From NCBI RefSeq assembly GCF_001667185.1, contig NZ_LZIC01000141.1:1-64000 (forward strand): a stretch of 64,000 bases of DNA, in the 5' to 3' direction. Positions 16,200 to 24,946 of this stretch are shown in pieces. The DNA is from Mycobacterium sp. 852002-50816_SCH5313054-b. GTDB lineage: Bacteria; Actinomycetota; Actinomycetes; Mycobacteriales; Mycobacteriaceae. The notes under the pieces were generated by a model. That model saw only the letters and a list, made by a program, of their open reading frames with translations. It searched no databases and was not told the DNA's origin. Positions within the stretch are counted from its first letter, which is position 1; each line of letters starts with the position of its first letter. A program made the position numbers and the translations under genes.

Positions 16200-16534
16200 T
16201 TCGCCGCCGGCGCTTCCGCCTTGTCGGCCTTCGCGGCCGACGCTTTCTTCTTGCCCTTGAACATGCCCAGCATCCGGTCGGTGACGATGAAACCGCCGAT
16301 GACGTTCAGCGTGCCGAAGACCACCGCGACGAACAGGATGATCTGCACGGCGAGCGACGGGTGCTCGACCTCCCCGAAGACCACCAGCGCGCCCAGCACC
16401 ACGATGCCGTGGATGGCGTTGGTGCCCGACATCAACGGCGTGTGCAGGGTATTGGGCACCTTGGAAATCACCGCGAACCCGACGAATCCGGACAGGACCA
16501 GGATCGCCAGGTTGGCCAACAGCTCGTCATACAT
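16196..16534 (-). CDS. pntAB: NAD(P) transhydrogenase alpha-2 subunit PntAB
   Basis: 112 residues with about three membrane helices (NLAILVLSGFVGFAVI, GIVVLGALVVFGEV, VQIILFVAVVFGTLNVIGGF) and a Lys/Ala-rich cytoplasmic tail. It supplies the membrane part of the alpha subunit; in mycobacteria the alpha chain is split into PntAA and PntAB. It begins 2 bp after pntAA and overlaps pntB by 4 bp. The Lys-rich tail shows no enzymatic motif. Confidence 0.96.
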   Translation of the reverse strand: MYDELLANLAILVLSGFVGFAVISKVPNTLHTPLMSGTNAIHGIVVLGALVVFGEVEHPSLAVQIILFVAVVFGTLNVIGGFIVTDRMLGMFKGKKKASAAKADKAEAPAAK

Positions 16535-16536
16535 GT

Positions 16537-17631
16537 CTAAGAGTCCTCCCTCGCCCGGGTAACGCAGGCTGCGGCGACGACCTCGTCGTCGAAGTCGGGC
16601 GCCAGCTTGCCGTCGGTGATCAACAGGTCGAGCAGCGCGGTGATGTTCTTGCTGTACAACTCGCTCGCGTGCTCGGGCATCGTCGCCGGCAGGTTCAGCG
16701 GCGCGGCGATGGTCACGTCGTGCTTGACCACCGTCTGTCCGGGCTCCGTCAGCTCGCAGTTGCCGCCCGTCTCCCCGGCCAGGTCCACCACCACGCTGCC
16801 CGGCTTCATCGCCTCCACGGCGGCGGCGGTCACCAGCCGCGGCGCCGGCTTACCCGGCACCAGGGCCGTGGTGATCACCACGTCGAAACCGCTGATCGCC
16901 TTTTCCAGCGCCTGCTGCTGCTGGGCGCGCTCCTCGTCGGTGAGCTCGCGGGCGTACCCGCCCTCGCCGGCCGCATCGATCCCGACGTCCAGCCATTGCG
17001 CGCCCACCGAGCGCACCTGGTCGGCCACCTCGGGGCGCACGTCGTAGCCGGAGGTGCGTCCGCCCAGCCGTTTGGCGGTGGCCAGCGCCTGCAGGCCGGC
17101 GACCCCGACACCGAGCACCAGCACGGAGGCCGGCTTCACGGTGCCCGCCGCCGTCGTCAGCATGGGGAAGAACCTGGTCGACTCCGAGGCCGCCAGCAGC
17201 ACGGCTTTATAGCCGGCCACGTTGGCCTGCGACGACAGCGCGTCCATCACCTGCGCCCGCGAGATCCGCGGGATGGCCTCGAGCGCGAACGCCTGCACAC
17301 CGGCATCGGTGAGCGCGCCGATCAGGTTGTCGGGGTTCCGGGGAGCGAGGAAGCCGATCAGCGTCTGCCCGCTGCGCAGGCGGCCGACCTCGGCGGCCGT
17401 CGGCGGTGCGACCTTGACGACCACGTCGGCGGTCCAGGCGTCGCCGATGTTGGCCCCGGCTTCCGTGTAGAGCTCGTCGGGAAGCAGCGCGCCTTCGCCC
17501 GCACCCGCCTCGACCACCACGGCCACGCCGCTGTCGACCAGCGACGCGACCGCCTTGGGGACCAACGCGACGCGCCGCTCGTCGGTCCCGGACTCGGCGA
17601 CCACCCCCACCGTCGTCTGCGCATCTGTCAT
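16537..17631 (-). CDS. pntA: NAD(P) transhydrogenase alpha-1 subunit PntAA
   Basis: 364 residues: the soluble NAD(H)-binding dI domain. Landmarks are the N-terminal ESGTDERRVALVP stretch, the dinucleotide fold VLGVGVAGLQALATA and YDVRPE after it, and the DLAGETGGNCE segment near the C-terminus. It delivers hydride from NADH to PntB. The ATG at 17631 (MTDAQTT) is preferred to an upstream in-frame codon at 17676. It is first in the pnt operon, with a short 57-bp leader after the SnoaL-like gene. Orthologous to Rv0155. Confidence 0.95.
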   Translation of the reverse strand: MTDAQTTVGVVAESGTDERRVALVPKAVASLVDSGVAVVVEAGAGEGALLPDELYTEAGANIGDAWTADVVVKVAPPTAAEVGRLRSGQTLIGFLAPRNPDNLIGALTDAGVQAFALEAIPRISRAQVMDALSSQANVAGYKAVLLAASESTRFFPMLTTAAGTVKPASVLVLGVGVAGLQALATAKRLGGRTSGYDVRPEVADQVRSVGAQWLDVGIDAAGEGGYARELTDEERAQQQQALEKAISGFDVVITTALVPGKPAPRLVTAAAVEAMKPGSVVVDLAGETGGNCELTEPGQTVVKHDVTIAAPLNLPATMPEHASELYSKNITALLDLLITDGKLAPDFDDEVVAAACVTRAREDS

Positions 17632-17688
17632 GGCGCCTACATCCACTTCCTTATGTCTTTGGCTTGCCGCAGACACCCTATAGGTCCG

Positions 17689-18150
17689 CTACCAGAGCGG
17701 AATCTCTTGCCCGTGCTCCGACGCCGGGCGCGGGCCGAAGTAGCGGCGCTCGGACTCGTCGATCGGCACGTCGTTGATGCTGGCCTCGCGGCGCGCCATC
17801 AACCCCGACGGGCTGAATTCCCACAGTTCGTTGCCGTAGCTGCGGTACCACTGGCCGTCGTGATCGTGGCACTCGTACTGGAACCGCACGGCGATGCGGT
17901 TGTCGTGGAAATCCCACAGGCTCTTGCGCAGCGAATAGTCGAGTTCGCGCTCCCACTTGCGGGTCAGGAACGCGACGATCTCGTCGCGGCCCACGACGTG
18001 TTCGCCGCGGTTGCGCCACTGCGAGTCGGGCGTGTAGGCGAGGCTGACCCGTTCGGGATCGCGGGTGTTCCAGGCGTCCTCGGCGGCCTGCACCTTGTGC
18101 ATCGCCGTTTCGGAGGTGAACGGGGGGAACGGGGGGCGGGATTCGGTCAT
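17689..18150 (-). CDS. NTF2-like (DUF1348-type) protein
   Basis: 153 residues from the ATG at 18150. It shows the SnoaL/NTF2 cone fold pattern: helix (MHKVQAAEDAWNTRDPERV), then WRNRGEHVVGRDEIVAFL, and beta strands RIAVRFQYECHD and WEFSPSGLMARREASIND. DUF1348 members are about this size and of unknown function; relatives include ketosteroid-isomerase-like enzymes. It lies upstream of pntAA on the same strand and divergent from fadE2. No catalytic residues can be assigned. Confidence 0.82.
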   Translation of the reverse strand: MTESRPPFPPFTSETAMHKVQAAEDAWNTRDPERVSLAYTPDSQWRNRGEHVVGRDEIVAFLTRKWERELDYSLRKSLWDFHDNRIAVRFQYECHDHDGQWYRSYGNELWEFSPSGLMARREASINDVPIDESERRYFGPRPASEHGQEIPLW

Positions 18151-18175
18151 GACGTACATCGTGCTCGGCCGCAAT

Positions 18176-18207
18176 CGCGACACATAAACGTCTGCGACGA
18201 CACGCCG
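18176..18207. repeat. 32-bp dispersed repeat, copy 1
   Basis: This begins CGCGACACATAAACGT and ends CGACGACACGCCG. It matches 59249-59280 with a single mismatch and 44679-44710 more loosely. It sits in the divergent gap upstream of fadE2, within 110 bp of its start. Confidence 0.7.
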
Positions 18208-18287
18208 CCGCCGCTCGCAGCCGTTAATATCTCGCGTGCTGGCGGCCTGCAACAACGCGGCACGCCACGTGTCCTATCGTGACGGTC

Positions 18288-19520
18288 ATGGACTTCGCGA
18301 TGTCGGCCAAAGCCAGCGACTACCACAAGCGACTGTCCGACTTCATGATCGAGAACGTCTTCCCGGCCGAGGCCGCATACGACAAACACCGTCACGAGGC
18401 CGGCCCGAATGACCACACGGTTCCGCCGGTCATCGAGGACCTCAAACGCAAGGCCAAACAGCAGGGACTGTGGAACCTGTTCCTGCCGGCCGAGTCCGGC
18501 CTGACCAACCTCGAATACGCGCCGCTGGCCGAACTGACCGGCTGGAGCCTCGAGATCGCGCCCGAGGCGCTCAACTGCGCCGCGCCCGACACCGGCAACA
18601 TGGAAACGCTGCACCTGTTCGCCACCGAGGAGCAGCGCAAGCAGTGGCTGGAGCCGCTGCTGGCCGGCGAGATCCGCAGCGCCTTCTCGATGACCGAGCC
18701 GGCGGTCGCCAGCAGCGACGCCCGCAACATCGAGACCTCCATCCAGCGCGACGGCGCCGACTACGTCATCAACGGCCGCAAGTGGTGGACGTCCGGCGCG
18801 GCCGACCCACGCTGCAAGGTCCTCATCGTGATGGGTCGCACCAACCCCGAGGCCGCGAGCCACCAGCAGCAGTCGATGGTCTTGGTGCCCATCGACACCC
18901 CCGGCGTGACCGTCGTCCGCTCGACCACCGTCTTCGGCTACCAGGACCAGCCCGGGCACTGCGAGATCATCTACGACAACGTCCGCGTTCCGGTCACCAA
19001 CCTGCTCGGCGAGGAGGGCGGCGGCTTCGCGATCGCCCAGGCCCGGCTGGGCCCGGGCCGCATCCACCACTGCATGCGCGCGCTCGGCGCCGCCGAACGC
19101 GCGCTGGCCCTCATGGTGGACCGGGCGAACAACCGGGTGGCGTTCGGGCGTCCACTGGCCGAGCAGGGCGTGGTGCGCGAGGCAATCGCCAAGTCCCGCA
19201 ACGAAATCGACCAGGCCAGGCTGTTGTGCGAGAAGGCGGCGTGGACGATCGACCAGCACGGCAACCGCGCCGCGCACCTGCTGGTCTCGCAGATCAAGGC
19301 GGTGGCGCCGCAGGTGGCGTGCGACGTCATCGACCGCGCGATCCAGGTGCACGGCGCCGCCGGCGTCAGCGAGGACACGGTGCTCGCCCGGTCGTACGGC
19401 TGGCACCGGGCCATGCGACTCTTCGACGGTCCCGACGAGGTGCACATGCGGACCATTGCGCGCGCCGAGATCGGCGGGGAGAAATCCGGGTTCGCCGCGG
19501 CGGTCACCGCGCATGCCTGA
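18288..19520 (+). CDS. fadE2: Acyl-CoA dehydrogenase FadE2
   Basis: 410 residues from the ATG at 18288 (MDFAMSAKAS); a GTG at 18279 is possible. It has the acyl-CoA dehydrogenase fold, with a flavin motif FSMTEPAVASSD (residues ~135-146) and a C-terminal helix with IQVHGAAGVSED and FDGPDEVHMRTIAR, as in the ACAD10/11-like subgroup. It should oxidise an acyl-CoA to the enoyl-CoA. The 3' end overlaps ptpB by 8 bp, as at the M. tuberculosis Rv0154c-Rv0153c locus, so the two are cotranscribed. The substrate is unknown. Confidence 0.93.
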   Translation: MDFAMSAKASDYHKRLSDFMIENVFPAEAAYDKHRHEAGPNDHTVPPVIEDLKRKAKQQGLWNLFLPAESGLTNLEYAPLAELTGWSLEIAPEALNCAAPDTGNMETLHLFATEEQRKQWLEPLLAGEIRSAFSMTEPAVASSDARNIETSIQRDGADYVINGRKWWTSGAADPRCKVLIVMGRTNPEAASHQQQSMVLVPIDTPGVTVVRSTTVFGYQDQPGHCEIIYDNVRVPVTNLLGEEGGGFAIAQARLGPGRIHHCMRALGAAERALALMVDRANNRVAFGRPLAEQGVVREAIAKSRNEIDQARLLCEKAAWTIDQHGNRAAHLLVSQIKAVAPQVACDVIDRAIQVHGAAGVSEDTVLARSYGWHRAMRLFDGPDEVHMRTIARAEIGGEKSGFAAAVTAHA

Positions 19521-20346
19521 AGCCGTCCGAGAACTGTCCGGCGCGTGGAACTTTCGTGATGTCGCCGACGGTGTTGCCGCGCTGCGGCCCGGACGGCTGT
19601 TCCGGTCCGGCGAGCTGAGCCGCCTCGACGACGAGGGCCGGGCAACGCTGCGAAGGCTCGGGATCACCGACGTCGCCGACCTGCGCGCGTCGCGGGAGGT
19701 TGCCCGCCGTGGCCCGGGGCTGGTGCCCGACGGCGTCGAGATCCACCTGCTGCCGGTTCCCGACTTGTCCGACCAACCCGAGGATGAGCAGACCGACGGG
19801 GCCGCGCCGCACGAAGAGGCGTTCCAGCGGCTGTTGCGGGGCGAATCCGACGGCTCCGAGGAGTCGGTGAACGAGACCGCCGTGCGCTTCATGACCGACG
19901 AGTACCGCCAATTCCCGACGCGCAACGGGGCGCAACGTGCGCTGCACCGCGTCGTCACGCTGCTGGCCGCCGGGCGCCCGGTGCTCACGCACTGCTTCGC
20001 GGGCAAGGACCGCACCGGCTTCGTCATCGCGACGGTGCTGGAGGCCGTCGGCGTCGATCGCGACGCCATCGTCGCCGATTTCTTGCGCAGCAACGACGCC
20101 GTACCCGAGCTTCGGGCGCATATCTACGAAATGATCCAGCAGCGCGGCGACGCCGAGCTCACCCCTGAGGTGGTGACCTTCACCGAGGCGCGGCTGTCCG
20201 ACGGGGTGCTCGGCGTCCGCCCGGATTACCTCGCCGCCGCCCGCCAAACGATCGACGACGAATTCGGTTCGCTGGGCGCCTATCTCAAGGACGCCGGTAT
20301 CACCGAGGCCGACGTCGACCGCATGCGCGGCGCGCTGCTCGGCTGA
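19513..20346 (+). CDS. ptpB: Protein tyrosine/lipid phosphatase PtpB
   Basis: 277 residues. The P-loop is HCFAGKDRTG with the catalytic Cys161, the sequence expected of mycobacterial PtpB. The N-terminus (ELSGAWNFRDVADG) and FMTDEYRQFPTRNGAQRALH region are nearly those of Rv0153c, a triple-specificity (Tyr/Ser/phosphoinositide) phosphatase secreted into host cells in M. tuberculosis. An acidic loop (residues ~80-105) corresponds to the variable lid. The start overlaps the fadE2 end by 8 bp. There is no signal peptide. Confidence 0.97.
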   Translation: MPEAVRELSGAWNFRDVADGVAALRPGRLFRSGELSRLDDEGRATLRRLGITDVADLRASREVARRGPGLVPDGVEIHLLPVPDLSDQPEDEQTDGAAPHEEAFQRLLRGESDGSEESVNETAVRFMTDEYRQFPTRNGAQRALHRVVTLLAAGRPVLTHCFAGKDRTGFVIATVLEAVGVDRDAIVADFLRSNDAVPELRAHIYEMIQQRGDAELTPEVVTFTEARLSDGVLGVRPDYLAAARQTIDDEFGSLGAYLKDAGITEADVDRMRGALLG

Positions 20347-20447
20347 GGCGACCGCCGTCGGCCGCGCGCGGGACGCAAACGCCGGACAGGATAGCCAGAG
20401 CACCTTACGCTGACGGGGTCCGTCTTTGGCAGGGAAAGGTGGGGCCG

Positions 20448-22103
20448 ATGTCGTATGTGATCGCTGAGCCGCTGGCGCTGGCAACGGTCGCGACGGAGAT
20501 CGAAGGGATTGGTTCGGCATTCAGTGCCGCGACCGCCGCCGCCGCCGCTCCGACATCGGGCGTGGCGGCAGCGGCCGGCGACGAGGTGTCGGCGGCCATC
20601 GCGGACGTATTCGGCTCGGTCGGCAAGGAGTATCAGGCCGTCGTCGCGCAGTTCGAGGCGTTTCACAGCCAGTTCCAGCAGACGCTGGCGTCCGCCGGAC
20701 TCGCGTACGCGGAGACCGAGAACGCCATCGCGAGCACCCTGGGGCTGGGAGCGGCTGCGCCTACGGCGGCGGTGCCAGCGGCCACGATTCCCCCGTTCCC
20801 GGCCAACATGGTGTCGATATTCATCGGCGGCACCGGGGTGCCCATCCCGTCACAGTCGTTCGTCACCCGGGCCAACAACCTCTACGTCCGTTCGCTGAAC
20901 ACCCTGGAAGCGCTGTACACGCCCGAGCAGTTGTACCCGCTGACCGGCGTGAAAAGCCTGCCCCTCAATCAGTCGGTCGCCGAGGGCGTGACGATTCTCG
21001 ACAACACGCTGTACAACACGATCCATGGCCAGGGGCAATCGGTCACCGTTTTCGGCATTTCGCAGAGCGCCATCATCTCCTCGCTGGAGATGCAGAACAT
21101 CGCCAACGGCACGTCCCTGTTCGGTGCGAACCCGCCCCCCGTCAACATGCTCAACTTCGTGCTGACCGGCAACGAGGTGAACCCCAACGGCGGCCTGCTG
21201 TCGCGGTTCCCGAACTTGTCGCTGCCCGCCCTGGGCCTGGATTTCTACCCCGCGATGAACGCGAACACGCCCTACCACGTGGCCAACTACACGCTGGAAT
21301 ACGACGGGTTCGCCGACTTCCCGCGGTATCCGATCAATGTCCTTTCCGACCTCAACGCGGTCGCGGGCATCGTCTTCGTGCACACCACGTACCTGGACCT
21401 CACCCCCACCCAGGTCAATAACGCCATTCAGTTGCCGACCTCTCCGGGTTACACCGGCAACACCAGCTACTACATGATTCCCACGACGGACCTGCCGCTA
21501 CTGAAGCCGCTGGGTGCCATACCGGTCATCGGCAAGCCCCTGGTCGACCTGCTCCAACCGGACCTGAGGGTATTGGTCAACTTGGGCTACGGTCCCGACC
21601 CCACCCTCGGGTACTCGACGAGCTACGCGGACGTGCCGACGACGTTTGGTCTGTTCCCGGATGCCAACCCGGGCACCGTCTTTAACGCGCTGGCCACCGG
21701 CACCCAGCAGGGAATCCACGACTTCTCGCTCGACATGCAGCAGATCGCGTCGCAGCCGCCGGCCCTGCCGCAGTTCACCCTGCCGAGCGCGCCGGGACCG
21801 ACGACCCTGCCCAACTTCCCGCCGCCGCAACAGGTCTTCGACACTGTCAACAGGATCGTCTCGACCGACTACGCGGTCGCGCTTCCGACCGCCGACATCG
21901 GCTACTCCCTCGCCACCGAGCTGCCCTTCTACGACTCCGAGCTTTTCCTCAGCCAGCTCGGCCAGGGCAACCTCGTCAACGCGATCGGCTATCCGATCGC
22001 CGCCGACGTCGGGTTGGGGACGGTAGCGGGCGGCGTCGAATTCCTGACACTCGTTTCGGCCCTTTCGAGCAACGTCAAGGACATCCAGAGCCTGATTCCC
22101 TAA
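20448..22103 (+). CDS. PE family protein with PE-PPE hydrolase domain (PE2-like)
   Basis: 551 residues from the ATG at 20448, with ribosome site GAAAGGTGGGG. A PE domain covers residues ~1-95. The PE-PPE alpha/beta-hydrolase domain has Ser205 (GISQS), Asp286 (YDGFADFPRYP) and His312 (FVHTTY) as the likely triad. A C-terminal ~150-residue region follows (PTADIGYSLATELPFYD, IAADVGLGTVAGG). Position next to ptpB matches PE2/PE1 of M. tuberculosis. It is probably an exported esterase. The Pro-rich linker (residues ~440-470) looks disordered. Confidence 0.94.
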   Translation: MSYVIAEPLALATVATEIEGIGSAFSAATAAAAAPTSGVAAAAGDEVSAAIADVFGSVGKEYQAVVAQFEAFHSQFQQTLASAGLAYAETENAIASTLGLGAAAPTAAVPAATIPPFPANMVSIFIGGTGVPIPSQSFVTRANNLYVRSLNTLEALYTPEQLYPLTGVKSLPLNQSVAEGVTILDNTLYNTIHGQGQSVTVFGISQSAIISSLEMQNIANGTSLFGANPPPVNMLNFVLTGNEVNPNGGLLSRFPNLSLPALGLDFYPAMNANTPYHVANYTLEYDGFADFPRYPINVLSDLNAVAGIVFVHTTYLDLTPTQVNNAIQLPTSPGYTGNTSYYMIPTTDLPLLKPLGAIPVIGKPLVDLLQPDLRVLVNLGYGPDPTLGYSTSYADVPTTFGLFPDANPGTVFNALATGTQQGIHDFSLDMQQIASQPPALPQFTLPSAPGPTTLPNFPPPQQVFDTVNRIVSTDYAVALPTADIGYSLATELPFYDSELFLSQLGQGNLVNAIGYPIAADVGLGTVAGGVEFLTLVSALSSNVKDIQSLIP

Positions 22104-22274
22104 CGCGCCCTGTTCCAGGCGGATTGACCCAAAGACAACGGCGCAAAACGCAACAAGAAGATCCGATCACTCCTAAGCTGACTGCGTGCCGGTTCCAGCG
22201 ACGCGCCTGGTCATCGGGTTGGCGTCGTCGGCGGGATCAACACGCGTGCCCCTCTGTTCGGAAGGGAAGAAGCG

Positions 22275-23972
22275 ATGACGACCTTAGTTGCGCAGCCCGA
22301 GATCTTTGCGACGGCCGCACAGGATGCTTCCTCGATCGGTTCGGCAATCAACGACGCCCGGGCGGCCGCCGCCGGCTCCACGACCAGTCTCGCGGCCGCG
22401 GCCGAAGACGAGGTGTCGGCGATCACCGCCCAGTTCTTCGGCTCGTTCGGCCAGGAATATCAGGCGCTGCTCCAGCAGGCGGCCGCGTTCCACGGTCAGT
22501 TCAGCGCGACGCTGGCCGCGGCCGGAAACGCTTATGCGCAAACCGAAGCGCAGATCGCCGGCACGCTCGGGCTCACCGGCGCTGCGAGCGGCCTGCCGTT
22601 CACGGCGGTAACGCAGGCGGCCGACCCAGCTGTCGATGCCATTTTGATCATGACCGGCAGCGGCACCGCCAATCCTCCACCGAGCTACGTCGCCAGTGTC
22701 AGCGCCACCTACCTGAAGAATTTCACCAGTGCTCTCACGATCCCCGTGACCACAGCCGAAGGGTTGTATCCCTTCACCGGTGTCAAAGACCTGACGCTCG
22801 ATATCTCGCTCGCCCGCGGCGTCACGTCGCTGAACAACGCGATCACTGGCGTGCTCGGCCCCGCACCCAGCGCAAAAGTCGTTTCCGTTTTGGGCTATTC
22901 GCAGAGTTCGATCATCGCCTCAATGGAAATGCCGAACCTCCTCGCCCAGGGTTACCACTCGTCCAACGCCTTCTTCACCCTGCTCGGCGACCCGGCCAAC
23001 CCCAACGGCGGCCTGCTTTCGCGCTTCCCGGGCCTGAGCTTCCCGAGCCTGGGCGTCAGCTTCGGCACCTCCACGCCCAGCAATGACTTCCCAACCACCA
23101 TCTGGTCGCTGGAATACGACGGTTTCGCCGACTTCCCGCGGTATCCGATCGATATCTTCTCGGACCTCAACGCCCTTGCCGGCATCGTGTTCATCCATGG
23201 AAGCTACCCGCATCTGACACAAGCGACGCTCGATACTGCCCTGACGCTGGGACAGTCCGGGAACCCCTCCATGACCACGTACAACATGATCCCCACCGAG
23301 AACCTGCCATTGCTGGCGCCGCTGCGTTTACTCCCGGTCATCGGCAACCCGCTCGCGGACCTGATCCAGCCGGACCTGAAGCTCGTCGTCAACTGGGGCT
23401 ACGGCGACCCGAACTTCGGCTGGTCGACCAGCCCGGCCGATATCCAGACCCCGTTCGGATTCCTGCCGCCGCTGAGCGCAACGACCGAATTGGTGTCGCT
23501 CTTCCCCGGCGCCACCGCGCAGGGAGTCAGCGCCTTCAGCAACGACCTGTCGAGCCTGGCGGCCTCCCTTCCCGGAGCCGCCACATCGGGCTTCGCTCAG
23601 CTGACGTTGCCACCGTCCGCGGCGCTTCCGACCACGCCCACGGGCATCATCCAGGCCATCGAGTCCGCCAACACCAACATCGTCGGCACGTTGACGGGCG
23701 ATTTCTCGACCGCCTACGGGACCCTTCTCCCGACCGCGGACATTGCGACCGCCATCGCAGTCACCCTCCCGTCGTACGACGTCAACCTGTTCCTCGACGG
23801 CATCACGCAAGCGATCAACGGCGATCCGGTCGGGGGGCTGATCAACGCGTTCGGCCGTCCGATCGCCGCCGATGTCGGATTGGTCACCCTCGCAGGCGGT
23901 TTCGAACTCATCAACTTCGTGAACGCGGGCGAAACGATCTTCACTGGGGTACCGAACCCCGGCCCCCAGTGA
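22275..23972 (+). CDS. PE family protein with PE-PPE hydrolase domain (PE1-like)
   Basis: 565 residues. The ATG follows GGAAGGGAAGAAG. A PE domain (~1-95) precedes a PE-PPE domain with Ser209 (GYSQS), Asp282 (YDGFADFPRYP) and His308 (FIHGSYP). The C-terminal segment (TADIATAIAVTLPSYDVNLF, IAADVGLVTLAGG) is homologous to that of the preceding PE gene, so the two are tandem paralogs. A 171-bp spacer separates them, so it may have its own promoter. Its stop is one base from the convergent oxidoreductase stop. Confidence 0.94.
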   Translation: MTTLVAQPEIFATAAQDASSIGSAINDARAAAAGSTTSLAAAAEDEVSAITAQFFGSFGQEYQALLQQAAAFHGQFSATLAAAGNAYAQTEAQIAGTLGLTGAASGLPFTAVTQAADPAVDAILIMTGSGTANPPPSYVASVSATYLKNFTSALTIPVTTAEGLYPFTGVKDLTLDISLARGVTSLNNAITGVLGPAPSAKVVSVLGYSQSSIIASMEMPNLLAQGYHSSNAFFTLLGDPANPNGGLLSRFPGLSFPSLGVSFGTSTPSNDFPTTIWSLEYDGFADFPRYPIDIFSDLNALAGIVFIHGSYPHLTQATLDTALTLGQSGNPSMTTYNMIPTENLPLLAPLRLLPVIGNPLADLIQPDLKLVVNWGYGDPNFGWSTSPADIQTPFGFLPPLSATTELVSLFPGATAQGVSAFSNDLSSLAASLPGAATSGFAQLTLPPSAALPTTPTGIIQAIESANTNIVGTLTGDFSTAYGTLLPTADIATAIAVTLPSYDVNLFLDGITQAINGDPVGGLINAFGRPIAADVGLVTLAGGFELINFVNAGETIFTGVPNPGPQ

Positions 23973-23973
23973 T

Positions 23974-24942
23974 CTAGGGCTCCAACACCACCTTGCCGAG
24001 CACCCCGCCGTCGGCCAGGCTCTGCAGCGCAACCGCGCCCTCCGACAGCGGATAGCGCTGCGGCGGAGGCGGTTTCAGCCCGAGGAACACCAATTGGCTC
24101 AGCCCCCAGGAGAACAGGGCGGCCGAGCCCGGAACCTTGTTCAGGTACTCGCCCCACGCGACGCCCACCACGCTGACGTTGCGCAGCAGCAACCGGTTGA
24201 CCTTGACGGTGGGAATGCCGCCGGCGGCGAAGCCGATCACCAGCAGCTTGCCGTCGATCGCCAGCACGCGAACCGCGTCGTCGAAGGCCGGGCCGCCGAT
24301 GGGGTCGACCACGATGTCGACACCGCGGCCCTGGGTGTAGTCACGCACCCGGTCGGCCCAGCCGTCGACCAGTGGCACCACCAGGTCCGCACCCAGGGAA
24401 GCGACATAGTCCGCGGCGGCCTCGCGGTGCACGACGGCCAACACCTTTTTCGCGCCCATCGCCTGCGCGACCTGGATCGCCGCCGTGCCCACCCCGCCGG
24501 CTGCGCCCAGCACCAGTACCGTGTCGCCCGGCCGCATCCCGGCGCGGCGGGCCAGCGCGAAGTACATGGTGTTGTAGTTGACCAGCAGCGAAACCGCCTC
24601 GGCGTCATCGAGTTCCGCGGGACTGCGCATCACGTTCGGCACCGGAACGGCCACCTGCTCGGCGTAGGCGCCCAGGATGCCGAACGCCGAAACCCGCTCG
24701 CCCACCCGATAACCCGACCCCTCCGGCGCCGAGCGCACCACGCCCGCGGCTTCCATGCCCGGGACGAACGGCGGGGGCAGCTTCAGCTGGTACTCGCCCT
24801 TGGCCAGCAGCAGGTCGGGAAAACACACCCCGGCGGCGCGGACGTCGATGACGACGTGGTTGCCGTCCTCGACGACGTCCTCGATATCGGTGAAGACCAT
24901 GCCGTCCGGACCGGACAGCTCTTGCACCACACAGGCTTTCAT
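23974..24942 (-). CDS. Zinc-independent quinone oxidoreductase (Rv0149 ortholog)
   Basis: 322 residues, an MDR-superfamily enzyme of the quinone oxidoreductase type. The GroES-like N-terminal half (VRAAGVCFPDLLLAKGEYQ) lacks the zinc-binding cysteines of alcohol dehydrogenases. The Rossmann motif is GAAGGVGTAAIQ. It reduces quinones or enoyl-type substrates with NADPH in relatives. It starts 4 bp after the SDR stop, and follows SDR and aldehyde dehydrogenase genes as in Rv0147-Rv0149. The substrate is not predictable. Confidence 0.92.
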   Translation of the reverse strand: MKACVVQELSGPDGMVFTDIEDVVEDGNHVVIDVRAAGVCFPDLLLAKGEYQLKLPPPFVPGMEAAGVVRSAPEGSGYRVGERVSAFGILGAYAEQVAVPVPNVMRSPAELDDAEAVSLLVNYNTMYFALARRAGMRPGDTVLVLGAAGGVGTAAIQVAQAMGAKKVLAVVHREAAADYVASLGADLVVPLVDGWADRVRDYTQGRGVDIVVDPIGGPAFDDAVRVLAIDGKLLVIGFAAGGIPTVKVNRLLLRNVSVVGVAWGEYLNKVPGSAALFSWGLSQLVFLGLKPPPPQRYPLSEGAVALQSLADGGVLGKVVLEP

Positions 24943-24946
24943 GGTC

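Noticed and set aside
18147..20093. Long minus-strand open frame of 648 codons opposite fadE2 and ptpB
   Set aside because: It runs antisense to two well-supported genes, has no domain features, and reflects the high GC content that leaves opposite frames open.
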